Source of the DNA: Sphingomonas sp. 28-63-12
GTDB lineage: Bacteria; Pseudomonadota; Alphaproteobacteria; Sphingomonadales; Sphingomonadaceae
Length of the DNA stretch: 64,000 bases
Assembly (NCBI GenBank): GCA_002281535.1
Contig: NCGD01000016.1
Span: 124,001-188,000, forward strand
Reading direction: 5' to 3'
In this document: positions 55,091 through 63,077 of the stretch, piece by piece
Layout: each line of letters begins with the position of its first letter
How positions within the stretch are numbered: the first letter of the stretch is position 1
The notes under the pieces: model-generated
The model's input: only the letters and a program-made list of their open reading frames with translations
Told to the model about the DNA's origin: nothing
The model's database searches: none
Program-made: the position numbers and the translations under genes

Positions 55091-56050
55091 GTGCAGGACG
55101 TATCGCCCGAATCCCCTGAGGAACGGCGGCGCCATCCCGGCCGGGCACCGCGGCTAGACCGGCGCTTCGCGTTCATGCGGCCAGGCAGTTATGTCCGCGA
55201 AGTGGTGAAACGCGTGGTGATCGGGGTGTTCAGCGATGGCTTCATCCATGCCGGCAATCTCGCCTATCTCTCCTTGCTGACCCTGTTTCCGTTCTTCATC
55301 GTGGCCGCCGCGATCGCCCGGCTGTTCGGGCGAACCGATGCCGGCATTCATACCGTCAATGCTTTTCTGCGCACCGTGCCGCCCAGCGTCGGGAGCTTGC
55401 TGCAAACCCCGATCGCCGATGTCCTGACGGCGCGATCCGGGTCCCTGCTATGGTTCGGGGCGATTGTCGGGCTGTGGACCACGGCGAGCTTTGTTGAGAC
55501 GATCCGAGACATTCTGCGTCGCGCCTATGGCGTTACGTCGGTGCGGCCGTTCTGGCATTATCGGCTCTGGTCGATGGGACTGACGCTGGCATCGCTGGTC
55601 CTGGTGCTGATCGCGTTCAGCTTTCAGGTCGCCATGGTAGCGGTCGAACAGTTTATTTTGCAGGTGATGCCCTTTGCCACCGGCGCGGCGACAACCGTAT
55701 CGCTGTCACGCATTGCGCCGGCGATCGCCCTGTTCGTTGCGCTCTATATGGTCTTTTATTCGCTCACTCCCAGCCAGTATCGCGACCGGGCCTTTCCAAA
55801 ATGGCCGGGCGCCGCCTTTACCGCGAGCTGGTGGCTGCTGGTAACGGCGCTGATGCCGAAAATCCTGGCGAATTTGACCAATTACGATCTGACCTATGGC
55901 AGTCTTGCCGGGGTGATGATCGCGCTGATTTTCTTCTTCCTGGTCGGGCTTGGCCTCGTCGTTGGTGCGCAATTAAACGCGGCACTGGCGGAAGGCGATG
56001 CGGACGGAGTAGAGGGACCCGACGAAGCAATAGAGGCGATAGGCGTGTGA
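55091..56050 (+). CDS. YihY/BrkB family membrane protein
   Basis: A 319-residue inner-membrane protein with about six hydrophobic segments. Family landmarks: SDGFIHAGNLAYLSLLTLFPFFI near residue 50, LWTTASFVETIRDILRRAYGV, FWHYRLWSMGLT, PKWPGAAFTASWWLL, NYDLTYGSLAGVMIALIFFFLVGLGLVVGAQLNA near 280. Role unknown; it is not an RNase BN despite older naming. The GTG start lies 6 bp after the DnaJ-type gene, and the end overlaps fabI. Confidence 0.92.
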   Translation: MQDVSPESPEERRRHPGRAPRLDRRFAFMRPGSYVREVVKRVVIGVFSDGFIHAGNLAYLSLLTLFPFFIVAAAIARLFGRTDAGIHTVNAFLRTVPPSVGSLLQTPIADVLTARSGSLLWFGAIVGLWTTASFVETIRDILRRAYGVTSVRPFWHYRLWSMGLTLASLVLVLIAFSFQVAMVAVEQFILQVMPFATGAATTVSLSRIAPAIALFVALYMVFYSLTPSQYRDRAFPKWPGAAFTASWWLLVTALMPKILANLTNYDLTYGSLAGVMIALIFFFLVGLGLVVGAQLNAALAEGDADGVEGPDEAIEAIGV

Positions 56051-56850
56051 CAGGATTGATGGCGGGAAAGCGCGGGCTGATCATGGGGCTCGCCAATGAT
56101 CGTTCACTGGCATGGGGGATTGCGAAAAAGCTGAGCGAGGCGGGCGCCGAGCTCGCCTTCAGCTATCAGGGCGAGGCGATGGAAAAGCGCGTGCGTCCGC
56201 TCGCCGAGAGCCTGGGCGCGCAGAATCTGTTCGATTGCGACGTCAGCGACATGGCCTCGCTCGACGCATTGTTCGCAGGGCTGAAGACGCGCTGGGAGAC
56301 GATCGACTTCCTCGTCCACGCGATCGGCTTTTCGGACAAGAACGAGCTGCGCGGCGGCTATGTCGATACCAGTCTCGACAATTTCCTGATGACGATGAAC
56401 ATCAGCGTCTATTCCTTCGTCGCTTGCGCCAAGCGCGCGAGCGCGATGATGCCCAATGGCGGCGCGCTGCTGACGCTCAGCTATTATGGCGCCGAAAAGG
56501 TGATCCCGCATTACAATGTGATGGGCGTGGCGAAGGCGGCACTCGAGACCAGCGTGCAATATCTCGCGGTCGATCTGGGGCGTGATAATATCCGGGTGAA
56601 CGCGATCTCGGCCGGGCCGATCAAGACGCTGGCGGCCAGTGGCATTGGCGATTTCCGCCTGATCCTGAAGTGGAACGAATATAATTCCCCGCTGAAGCGC
56701 AACGTGACGATCGAGGATGTCGGCGGGTCAGCACTCTACCTGCTGAGCGACCTGTCGAGCGGCGTGACGGGCGAAACGCACCATGTCGATGCCGGGTATA
56801 ACGTCATCGGCATGAAGGCGGAGGATGCGCCGGATATTACGCTGGGATGA
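56047..56850 (+). CDS. fabI: enoyl-ACP reductase (NADH)
   Basis: Catalyses the last step of each fatty acid elongation cycle. The 267-residue protein shows GKRGLIMGLANDRSLAWGIA at the N-terminus, HAIGFSDKNELRG near residue 95, and the catalytic YYGAEKVIPHYNVMGVAKAA block (Tyr-x6-Lys) near 147-163, then GPIKTLAASGIGDF. A GTG at 56047 (VTGLMAGKRG, as in related enzymes) overlaps the yihY stop; ATG at 56059 is possible. It is the common drug target for triclosan-type inhibitors, and no resistance change can be judged. Confidence 0.95.
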   Translation: MTGLMAGKRGLIMGLANDRSLAWGIAKKLSEAGAELAFSYQGEAMEKRVRPLAESLGAQNLFDCDVSDMASLDALFAGLKTRWETIDFLVHAIGFSDKNELRGGYVDTSLDNFLMTMNISVYSFVACAKRASAMMPNGGALLTLSYYGAEKVIPHYNVMGVAKAALETSVQYLAVDLGRDNIRVNAISAGPIKTLAASGIGDFRLILKWNEYNSPLKRNVTIEDVGGSALYLLSDLSSGVTGETHHVDAGYNVIGMKAEDAPDITLG

Positions 56851-56939
56851 GATCATAAAGATAAATAACACTTTACGGCACTCCAGAGAATCTTTAAAGG
56901 ACTTCTAAGCACGGATGCACTGTGCATAGGGGACATGGC

Positions 56940-57353
56940 ATGCCCACGATCGAGATTGATTTTGAATCATTTAAGGCGATCACCCTTCGTCGCGCTGACG
57001 AGTCTGTATCGGAAGGTGACGTTGTCCGGGACCTGCTTGGACTAAACTCCAAGCCGACCGATAAGCTGGAAACTACTGGAGCTGCCACAGAAGCTTCAAC
57101 GGAGGTCCAAGACTTTTGGAACAGTGAGGGCGTACAATTTCCCGTTGGAATGGAATTGGAACACGCCTTTAGGGATGGGCGGATCGCTAAAGCAAAGATT
57201 GTGCGCAACGGCGTTATGGTCGACGGCAAAGTTTATGGTGGGCTCTCTCCCGCCGGGGTCGCCACAGCGGGCTATCAGCTAAACGGATGGCGGTTTTGGT
57301 TTGTTAGAAACAAGCGTGGACGCTGGGTCACCGCTGACTCGCTGCGGGAATAG
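56940..57353 (+). CDS. RAMA-domain protein of unknown function
   Basis: A 137-residue protein. The N-terminal 60 residues (MPTIEIDFESFKAITLRRAD, EGDVVRDLLGLNSKP) form a small charged domain, and the C-terminal half (FPVGMELEHAFRDGRIAKAKI, GKVYGGLSPAGVATAGYQLN, NGWRFWFVRNKRGRW) looks like a RAMA domain, found fused to or beside restriction-modification enzymes. Here it is alone, wedged between fabI and aroC, in an AT-richer stretch whose leader (56851-56939) is also AT-rich. AGGGGA precedes the ATG. It ends 3 bp before aroC, so it may be cotranscribed with it. Acquired gene likely. Confidence 0.72.
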   Translation: MPTIEIDFESFKAITLRRADESVSEGDVVRDLLGLNSKPTDKLETTGAATEASTEVQDFWNSEGVQFPVGMELEHAFRDGRIAKAKIVRNGVMVDGKVYGGLSPAGVATAGYQLNGWRFWFVRNKRGRWVTADSLRE

Positions 57354-57356
57354 ATT

Positions 57357-58424
57357 ATGAGCCACAACAGCTTCGGCCACCTCTTCCGCTTTACCACCTG
57401 GGGCGAGTCGCACGGGCCTGCCATCGGCGCGGTCGTTGATGGCTGCCCGCCGGGACTGGCGCTGAGCGAGGCCGATATTCAGCCTTTCCTCGACAAGCGC
57501 CGTCCGGGCACCTCGCGCTTCACCACGCAGCGGCAGGAGCCCGATGTGGTGCGCATCCTCTCCGGCGTGTTCGAGGGGAAGACGACGGGGACACCGATCA
57601 GCCTGATGATCGACAATGTCGACCAGCGCTCCAAGGATTATTCGGATGTCGCCAAGGCCTATCGCCCCGGCCATGCCGATTATGCGTACGACGCGAAATA
57701 TGGCTTTCGCGATTATCGCGGCGGTGGGCGATCCTCGGCGCGCGAAACGGCGATGCGGGTGGCGGCGGGTGCGGTCGCGCGGCTGGTGATCCACGAGGTG
57801 ACGATCACGGCCTGGGTCGAGGCGATCGGTGGCGATGCCATCGACCCCGCCAATTTCGATTTGGCGCAGATCGACCAGAACCCGTTCTTCTGCCCCGACG
57901 CCGTTGCCGCGGCACGCTGGGAAAAACTGGTCGATGACGCGCGCAAGGCAGGGTCCTCGCTTGGCGCAGTGATTGCGTGCGAGGCCACCGGCGTGCCCGC
58001 CGGTTGGGGCGCACCGCTTTACGCCAAGCTCGACGCCGATCTGGCAAGCGCCTGCATGAGCATCAACGCGGTCAAGGGCGTCGAGATCGGCGACGGTTTC
58101 AGCGCCGGACGGTTGCGTGGTGAAGACAATGCCGATGCGATGCGCCCCGGCGCGGACGGTCCGGAATTCCTGACAAATCATGCGGGCGGCATTGCGGGCG
58201 GCATTTCCACTGGCCAGCCGGTGCTGGTGCGCGTCGCGTTCAAGCCGACCAGCTCGATCCTCACCCCCGTCGAGACAATCGACCGCGAGGGCAACGCTAC
58301 CGAGATCATGACCAAGGGCCGCCACGACCCCTGTGTCGGCATCCGCGGGGCACCAGTGGTTGAGGCAATGGTCGCGCTTGTGCTGGCGGACCACAAGCTG
58401 CGCCACCGGGGACAAATGGGCTGA
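57357..58424 (+). CDS. aroC: chorismate synthase
   Basis: Final enzyme of the shikimate pathway (EPSP to chorismate, needs reduced FMN). The 355-residue protein has all family landmarks: [30 protein letters not shown] at the start (broken across the fold), [69 protein letters not shown] region, and [21 protein letters not shown] near the end. It ends at 58424 with its stop codon directly touching the purA stop from the other strand. Confidence 0.97.
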   Translation: MSHNSFGHLFRFTTWGESHGPAIGAVVDGCPPGLALSEADIQPFLDKRRPGTSRFTTQRQEPDVVRILSGVFEGKTTGTPISLMIDNVDQRSKDYSDVAKAYRPGHADYAYDAKYGFRDYRGGGRSSARETAMRVAAGAVARLVIHEVTITAWVEAIGGDAIDPANFDLAQIDQNPFFCPDAVAAARWEKLVDDARKAGSSLGAVIACEATGVPAGWGAPLYAKLDADLASACMSINAVKGVEIGDGFSAGRLRGEDNADAMRPGADGPEFLTNHAGGIAGGISTGQPVLVRVAFKPTSSILTPVETIDREGNATEIMTKGRHDPCVGIRGAPVVEAMVALVLADHKLRHRGQMG

Positions 58425-59714
58425 TCAGTCTGCGAACGGATCGCGGACCAGGATCGTGTCGTCGCGTTCGGGACTGGTGGAGACCAGGGCCACCGGGCAG
58501 CGGATCAGTTCTTCGATGCGCTTGATATATTTGATCGCCGCTGCCGGCAGATCGGCCCAGCTGCGCGCACCGGCGGTCGATTCGTGCCAGCCGGGTAGCG
58601 TTTCGTAGATCGGCTCGACGGCCGCCTGATCGGCATAATGCGCCGGGAAATAATCCAGCTCGGTGCCGTTCAGCCGGTAACCGGTGCAGATCTTCACTTC
58701 GTCAAACCCGTCGAGGACGTCGATCTTGGTCAGCGCAATGCCGGTGATTCCGCCGACCGCCGCCGACTGCCGCACCAGCACCGCATCGAACCAGCCGCAG
58801 CGCCGCTTGCGGCCGGTGACGGTGCCGAATTCATGGCCGCGCTCGCCGAGCCGCTCGCCGGTCGCATCCGCCAGTTCGGTCGGGAAGGGGCCGCTGCCTA
58901 CCCGCGTCGTATAGGCCTTGGCGATGCCGAGCACGAAGCCGACCGCGCTTGGCCCCAGCCCCGATCCGCCCGCGGCCGTGCCCGCGATCGTGTTCGATGA
59001 GGTGACGAAGGGATAGGTGCCATGATCGACATCGAGCAGCACGCCCTGCGCGCCTTCGAACAGGATACGCTTGCCGGCGGACCGCGCCTCGCCCAGCATC
59101 CGCCAGACGGGTTGCGCATAGGGCAGCACGAAGGCGGCAATCCCGCGCAATTGCTCGATCAGCGCGGCCCGATCGATCGGCGGCTCGCCAAAACCGGCGC
59201 GCAGCGCATCATGATGCGCAGTCAGCCGGTCCATCTGGGGCCCAAGGTCATCGAGATGGGCGAGGTCGCACACCCGGATCGCGCGCCGGCCGACCTTGTC
59301 CTCATAGGCCGGGCCGATTCCGCGTCGCGTCGTGCCGATCTTGCCGTCGCCGCTGGCATCTTCGCGCAGTGCATCAAGATCGCGGTGAAAGGGCAGGATC
59401 AGCGCGCAATTATCCGCGACCATCAACGTGTCAGGCGTGATCGTAACGCCCTGGCCGCGCAGCTTTTCCACTTCGGCCTTGAGCGCCCAGGGATCGAGCA
59501 CGACGCCGTTGCCGATGACGCTGGGCGTGCCGCGGACAATGCCCGAGGGCAGCAGCGAAAGCTTGTAAACCATATTGCCAACGACGAGCGTATGCCCGGC
59601 ATTGTGCCCGCCCTGAAAGCGCACGACGACATCGGCGCGCTCGGCAAGCCAGTCGACGATCTTGCCCTTGCCTTCATCGCCCCATTGGGCGCCGATTACT
59701 GCTACGTTTGCCAA
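58425..59714 (-). CDS. purA: adenylosuccinate synthetase
   Basis: Joins IMP and aspartate with GTP to make adenylosuccinate on the way to AMP. The 429-residue enzyme begins [20 protein letters not shown] (the GDEGKGK nucleotide loop) and has [50 protein letters not shown], and [18 protein letters not shown] chose TTG at 59714 because it gives MANVAVIG and the normal length; the frame is open upstream to 59894 and an ATG at 59762 would add 16 unconserved residues. Same strand as hisZ, 137 bp apart. Confidence 0.95.
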   Translation of the reverse strand: MANVAVIGAQWGDEGKGKIVDWLAERADVVVRFQGGHNAGHTLVVGNMVYKLSLLPSGIVRGTPSVIGNGVVLDPWALKAEVEKLRGQGVTITPDTLMVADNCALILPFHRDLDALREDASGDGKIGTTRRGIGPAYEDKVGRRAIRVCDLAHLDDLGPQMDRLTAHHDALRAGFGEPPIDRAALIEQLRGIAAFVLPYAQPVWRMLGEARSAGKRILFEGAQGVLLDVDHGTYPFVTSSNTIAGTAAGGSGLGPSAVGFVLGIAKAYTTRVGSGPFPTELADATGERLGERGHEFGTVTGRKRRCGWFDAVLVRQSAAVGGITGIALTKIDVLDGFDEVKICTGYRLNGTELDYFPAHYADQAAVEPIYETLPGWHESTAGARSWADLPAAAIKYIKRIEELIRCPVALVSTSPERDDTILVRDPFAD

Positions 59715-59851
59715 TTCGCCTGCCCGTTCATGATTATGGTCGTGTTCCCGACCGCCGTTCATCCCGAGCGCCGTCGAGTGACATGCCTTATGCGCTGCGC
59801 CAAGGTGTATCGACTTCGCACGACACGAACGGTGAGGGGATGGGAGTATCC

Positions 59852-60958
59852 CTAGAGTTGCCGCGGCCCGCCTGCCATTAAAATATGCGTACAAAGCTGC
59901 GCTGCAGGCGTGTCGCCATCGTCGAGTGCCGCCACCGTTACCCAGCCCTCGCCGCGCATCCGCGCCGCCAGCGCCGGATCGCTGCCGATCGGCACGAACA
60001 ACCGCCGTCGCTGGGTCGGCGCGAAGCCGCCATTGACAATAGCGTCGGCATAGAGCGAAAAGCCGATCGCCGGCTCCTCGCGGCCATCCTCATGCATCAC
60101 AGTGTAGCTGCCGCCCCTGCCGATTTCGCCGCGAACGCCGCCGGCAAAGATCGAAAAGCCAATCCAGCTCTGATATTCGAAGCCGTGCCGCTCGGTCGGA
60201 TCAAGTGTGAGCGCGACCTTGCCCTTCAGGCTTTCGGCGATCGCCCAGAGACCGTCGAGCCGCGACGTCAGCGCCCCGCCGGCATCAAAGGCGCAGAGCC
60301 GGTCATGCGCCGCCTCGAACGGGCCCGCTGCCTCGATCAGCGGCAGATAGGCCGGGGCGATTGCCGCGACGGCTGCGGCATCCTTGGCATCGAGCCGATC
60401 CTTCAAGGCCGCGATCTTGTCAGACGCGACCGGGAAGGGCCCCGCTGCCAAAATGTCGACCAGATCGGGCAGGGTGAAATCGATCGAAATGTCGGCAACG
60501 CCCGCCGCTGTGAGCGCTTCCACCGCCACGCCGGCGATTTCCCTGGCCGCCGCCACGCTGTCGAGCCCGATCAGCTCGCACCCCATCTGGCGCTGTTCGC
60601 GTTCGGGCGCGAGTTCGGCGGCGCGCAGCTTCACCACCGGCCCGGCATAGCTCAGTCGTACCGGGCGCGGGTGGTGCGCCATGCGCGTTGCGGCGATCCG
60701 CCCAACCTGCGCGGTCATGTCGGGCCGGATCGCCAGCGTGCGCTGCGACACCGGATCGACATAGCGAACCGCATCGATCGTCCGCGATGCCTTTAGCCGC
60801 TGGGCGAGCCCTTCGAAGAACTCGACCAGCGGCGGATCGATCCGCTCATAGCCATGCGCGAACGCGGCTTCCATCACGCGCGCCTCCAGCCGCGCTGCCA
60901 CATCGGCGAACGGCGGCAGGCGATCGTGAAAGCCTTCGGGAAGGAGGGAGAGCGTCAC
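59852..60958 (-). CDS. hisZ: ATP phosphoribosyltransferase regulatory subunit
   Basis: A catalytically dead HisRS-like subunit that activates short-form HisG in histidine synthesis. The 368-residue protein carries [20 protein letters not shown] near the start, [37 protein letters not shown] (motif 2-like) and [12 protein letters not shown] (motif 3-like), as in HisZ. It starts with GTG, overlapping the upstream DUF559 stop (GTGA); the GGGGAGAGGG in the repeat arm just upstream could act as its ribosome-binding site. HisG itself is not in the window. Confidence 0.93.
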   Translation of the reverse strand: MTLSLLPEGFHDRLPPFADVAARLEARVMEAAFAHGYERIDPPLVEFFEGLAQRLKASRTIDAVRYVDPVSQRTLAIRPDMTAQVGRIAATRMAHHPRPVRLSYAGPVVKLRAAELAPEREQRQMGCELIGLDSVAAAREIAGVAVEALTAAGVADISIDFTLPDLVDILAAGPFPVASDKIAALKDRLDAKDAAAVAAIAPAYLPLIEAAGPFEAAHDRLCAFDAGGALTSRLDGLWAIAESLKGKVALTLDPTERHGFEYQSWIGFSIFAGGVRGEIGRGGSYTVMHEDGREEPAIGFSLYADAIVNGGFAPTQRRRLFVPIGSDPALAARMRGEGWVTVAALDDGDTPAAQLCTHILMAGGPRQL

Positions 60959-61341
60959 TTAAAGCCCTCTCCCCTTTGGGGAGAGGGTTGGGAGAGGGGC
61001 GCCGCAAGCGCAAGGCTGATGGCGGTCAAGACACCCTCTAAGTTGCTGGAAACATCACTATTGGTGAACCGGATCACACTATATCCTTTGGATTCAAGCC
61101 AGCTCGATCGCAATTCATCATAGGCCTCGTTGCCTGCGTGCGTGTCGCCGTCAAGCTCGATCACCAGCTTTTGAGAACGACAAACAAAATCCATAATGTA
61201 TCGACCGACGACAACTTGGCGAGAGAATTTTATACCGCTGAAGCGCCTCGCGCGAAGTTCGAACCAGAGTTTCTGTTCGATTGGCGAGGGCGCTCGGCGC
61301 ATCGCCTTTGCTCTATCCAAAAGCAGCGGATCTTGTTGCAC
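60955..61341 (-). CDS. DUF559 endonuclease-like protein
   Basis: A 128-residue protein of the DUF559 family, which has a very-short-patch-repair-like/restriction endonuclease fold. Visible: RAKAMRRAPSPIEQKLWFELR, FSRQVVVGRYIMDFVCRSQK, LVIELDGDTHAGNEAYDELR (the Asp/Glu metal-site segment), ESKGYSVIRFTNSDV. The last residues ([14 protein letters not shown]) are encoded by the left inverted-repeat arm. It starts with GTG at 61341, right at the inner edge of the right arm. Its stop overlaps the hisZ start by 4 bp. Function of the family is not established. Confidence 0.88.
   Translation of the reverse strand: MQQDPLLLDRAKAMRRAPSPIEQKLWFELRARRFSGIKFSRQVVVGRYIMDFVCRSQKLVIELDGDTHAGNEAYDELRSSWLESKGYSVIRFTNSDVSSNLEGVLTAISLALAAPLSQPSPQRGEGFK
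60963..61001. repeat. left inverted-repeat arm of the DUF559 cassette
   Basis: Begins AGCCCTCTCCCC, continues through a GGGGAGAGGG-type centre and ends GGGAGAGGGGCG. It matches the complement of 61341-61380 at all but about three positions. The arm is itself palindromic (CCCTCTCCCC / GGGGAGAGGG), a REP-like structure. Confidence 0.85.
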
Positions 61342-61380
61342 GACCCCTCTCCCAACCCTCTCCCCGGAGGGGAGAGGGCT
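61341..61380. repeat. right inverted-repeat arm of the DUF559 cassette
   Basis: Complement of the arm at 60963-61001 with a few substitutions (TCC for TTT at the centre and one extra base near the inner end). It directly precedes the DUF559 start codon and ends 11 bp before the serA stop. Confidence 0.85.
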
Positions 61381-61391
61381 AGTTAGCCATG

Positions 61392-62969
61392 TCAGAAGCT
61401 CAATCCCATCACCGTTTTCACCCCCGGCAGCGCGCGGACATTGGCGATGAGCGCGGGCGTTACGGCTTCGTCGAGCGACAGCAGCACGATCGCCTCGCCC
61501 CCGGCCGAGCGGCGGCCGAGGTGGAAGGTGCCGATGTTGACGCCCGATTCGCCAAGCGTGGTGCCCAAGCGACCGATGAACCCAGGCGCATCCTCGTTGA
61601 CGACATAGAGCATGTGCCCGGCCAGGTCGGCCTCGACCTTGATGCCGAACAGCTCGACCAGCCGCGGGGCGGCGTCGCCGAACAGCGTGCCAGCGACCGA
61701 TTTGTCGCCCGCGTCGGTCTTCACCGTCACACGCACCATCGTGTGGTAATCGCCCTCGCGGTCATGGCGGATTTCGCGGACATCAATGCCGCGTTCCTTG
61801 GCGAGGAAAGGCGCGTTGACCATGTTCACGATGTCCGAATGCACCCGCATCATGCCCGCAAGCACCGCCGACGTAATCGGCTTCTGGTTGAGCTGCGCGG
61901 CGGCGCCTTCGACCTCGACCGAAATCCCCGACAGCGCGCCGTGCGCCAGCTGGCCGACCAGCGAGCCGAGCTTTTCGGCAAGCGTCATATATGGCTTCAG
62001 CTTGGGCGCTTCCTCGGCCGAAAGCGAGGGAACGTTGAGCGCGTTGGTAATGCCGCCGGTGACCAGGAAATCGGCCATCTGCTCGGCGACCTGAAGCGCC
62101 ACATTGACCTGCGCCTCGGTGGTCGAGGCACCCAGATGCGGGGTCGAAACAAAGCCGGGCGTCCCGAACAGCGGCGACTCCTTGGCCGGTTCGGTCTGGA
62201 ACACGTCGAGCGCGGCGCCGCCGATATGCCCCGAATCGAGGCCCGCCTTGAGCGCTGCCTCATCGATCAGCCCGCCACGCGCGCAGTTGATGATGCGAAC
62301 GCCCTTCTTGGTCTTGGCGAGGTTTTCCTCGGACAGGATATTGCGGGTCTGGTCGGTCAGCGGCGTGTGCAGCGTGATGAAATCGGCGCGCGCGAGCAGA
62401 TCGTCGAGCGTCACCTTCTCGACGCCCATTTCCAGCGCGCGCTCCGGGGTGAGGAAGGGATCATAGGCGATCACCTTCATCTTCAGGCCCAGCGCACGGT
62501 CCGCCACGATCGAGCCGATATTGCCCGCCCCGATCAGGCCCAGCGTCTTGCTGGTCAGCTCGACGCCCATGAAGCGGTTCTTTTCCCACTTGCCGGCCTG
62601 GGTGCTGGCATCGGCCTCGGGCAATTGCCGCGCCAGCGCGAACATCAGCGCGATGGCGTGCTCGGCGGTGGTGATCGAATTGCCGAACGGGGTGTTCATG
62701 ACGACCACGCCCTTGGCCGAGGCGGCAGGGATATCGACATTGTCGACACCGATCCCGGCGCGACCGATCACCTTCAAATTGGTCGCGTGCTCGAGGATCG
62801 CCTTGGTGACCTTGGTCGAGCTGCGGATGGCGAGGCCGTCATATTGGCCGATGATCGCCATCAGCTCTTCGGGCGTCTGGCCGGTGATTTCGTCGACCTC
62901 GACGCCGCGTGCACGGAAGATGGCGGCGGCGTTGGGGTCCATTTTGTCGGAGATGAGGACTTTGGGCAT
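61392..62969 (-). CDS. serA: D-3-phosphoglycerate dehydrogenase
   Basis: First committed step of serine synthesis (3-phosphoglycerate to 3-phosphohydroxypyruvate, NAD). The 525-residue long form has the NAD-binding TLGLIGAGNIGSIVADRALG near residue 148, catalytic Arg in INCARGGLIDEAAL, Glu and His in FVSTPHLGASTTEA, then the intervening domain and a C-terminal ACT domain (MLYVVNEDAPGFIGRLGTTL). It lies after serC on the same strand; the 109-bp gap holds a palindromic repeat. AAAGGATAC precedes the ATG. Confidence 0.97.
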   Translation of the reverse strand: MPKVLISDKMDPNAAAIFRARGVEVDEITGQTPEELMAIIGQYDGLAIRSSTKVTKAILEHATNLKVIGRAGIGVDNVDIPAASAKGVVVMNTPFGNSITTAEHAIALMFALARQLPEADASTQAGKWEKNRFMGVELTSKTLGLIGAGNIGSIVADRALGLKMKVIAYDPFLTPERALEMGVEKVTLDDLLARADFITLHTPLTDQTRNILSEENLAKTKKGVRIINCARGGLIDEAALKAGLDSGHIGGAALDVFQTEPAKESPLFGTPGFVSTPHLGASTTEAQVNVALQVAEQMADFLVTGGITNALNVPSLSAEEAPKLKPYMTLAEKLGSLVGQLAHGALSGISVEVEGAAAQLNQKPITSAVLAGMMRVHSDIVNMVNAPFLAKERGIDVREIRHDREGDYHTMVRVTVKTDAGDKSVAGTLFGDAAPRLVELFGIKVEADLAGHMLYVVNEDAPGFIGRLGTTLGESGVNIGTFHLGRRSAGGEAIVLLSLDEAVTPALIANVRALPGVKTVMGLSF

Positions 62970-62992
62970 GGGAGTATCCTTTCGGAGAATGC

Positions 62993-63070
62993 TGTGCTCC
63001 GGCGAAGGCCGGAGCGCTGGATCGACCGCGAGACGCCTGCGGCCAAGGCTCCGGCCTCCGCCGGAGCACA
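62993..63070. repeat. interspersed palindromic repeat between serC and serA
   Basis: Two 23-bp arms (62993-63015 and 63048-63070) are inverted copies with one mismatch; the left starts TGTGCTCCGGCGAAGGCC. The 32 bp between them are GC-rich. The arms each contain a smaller CTCCGGC...GCCGGAG palindrome. It resembles abundant intergenic REP-like units of sphingomonads; no protein is encoded. Confidence 0.8.
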
Positions 63071-63077
63071 GGTGGAG

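Noticed and set aside
53591..55135. A 514-codon minus-strand frame opposite the transglutaminase and J-domain genes
   Set aside because: No domain or start signal; the plus-strand genes carry intact catalytic and HPD motifs.
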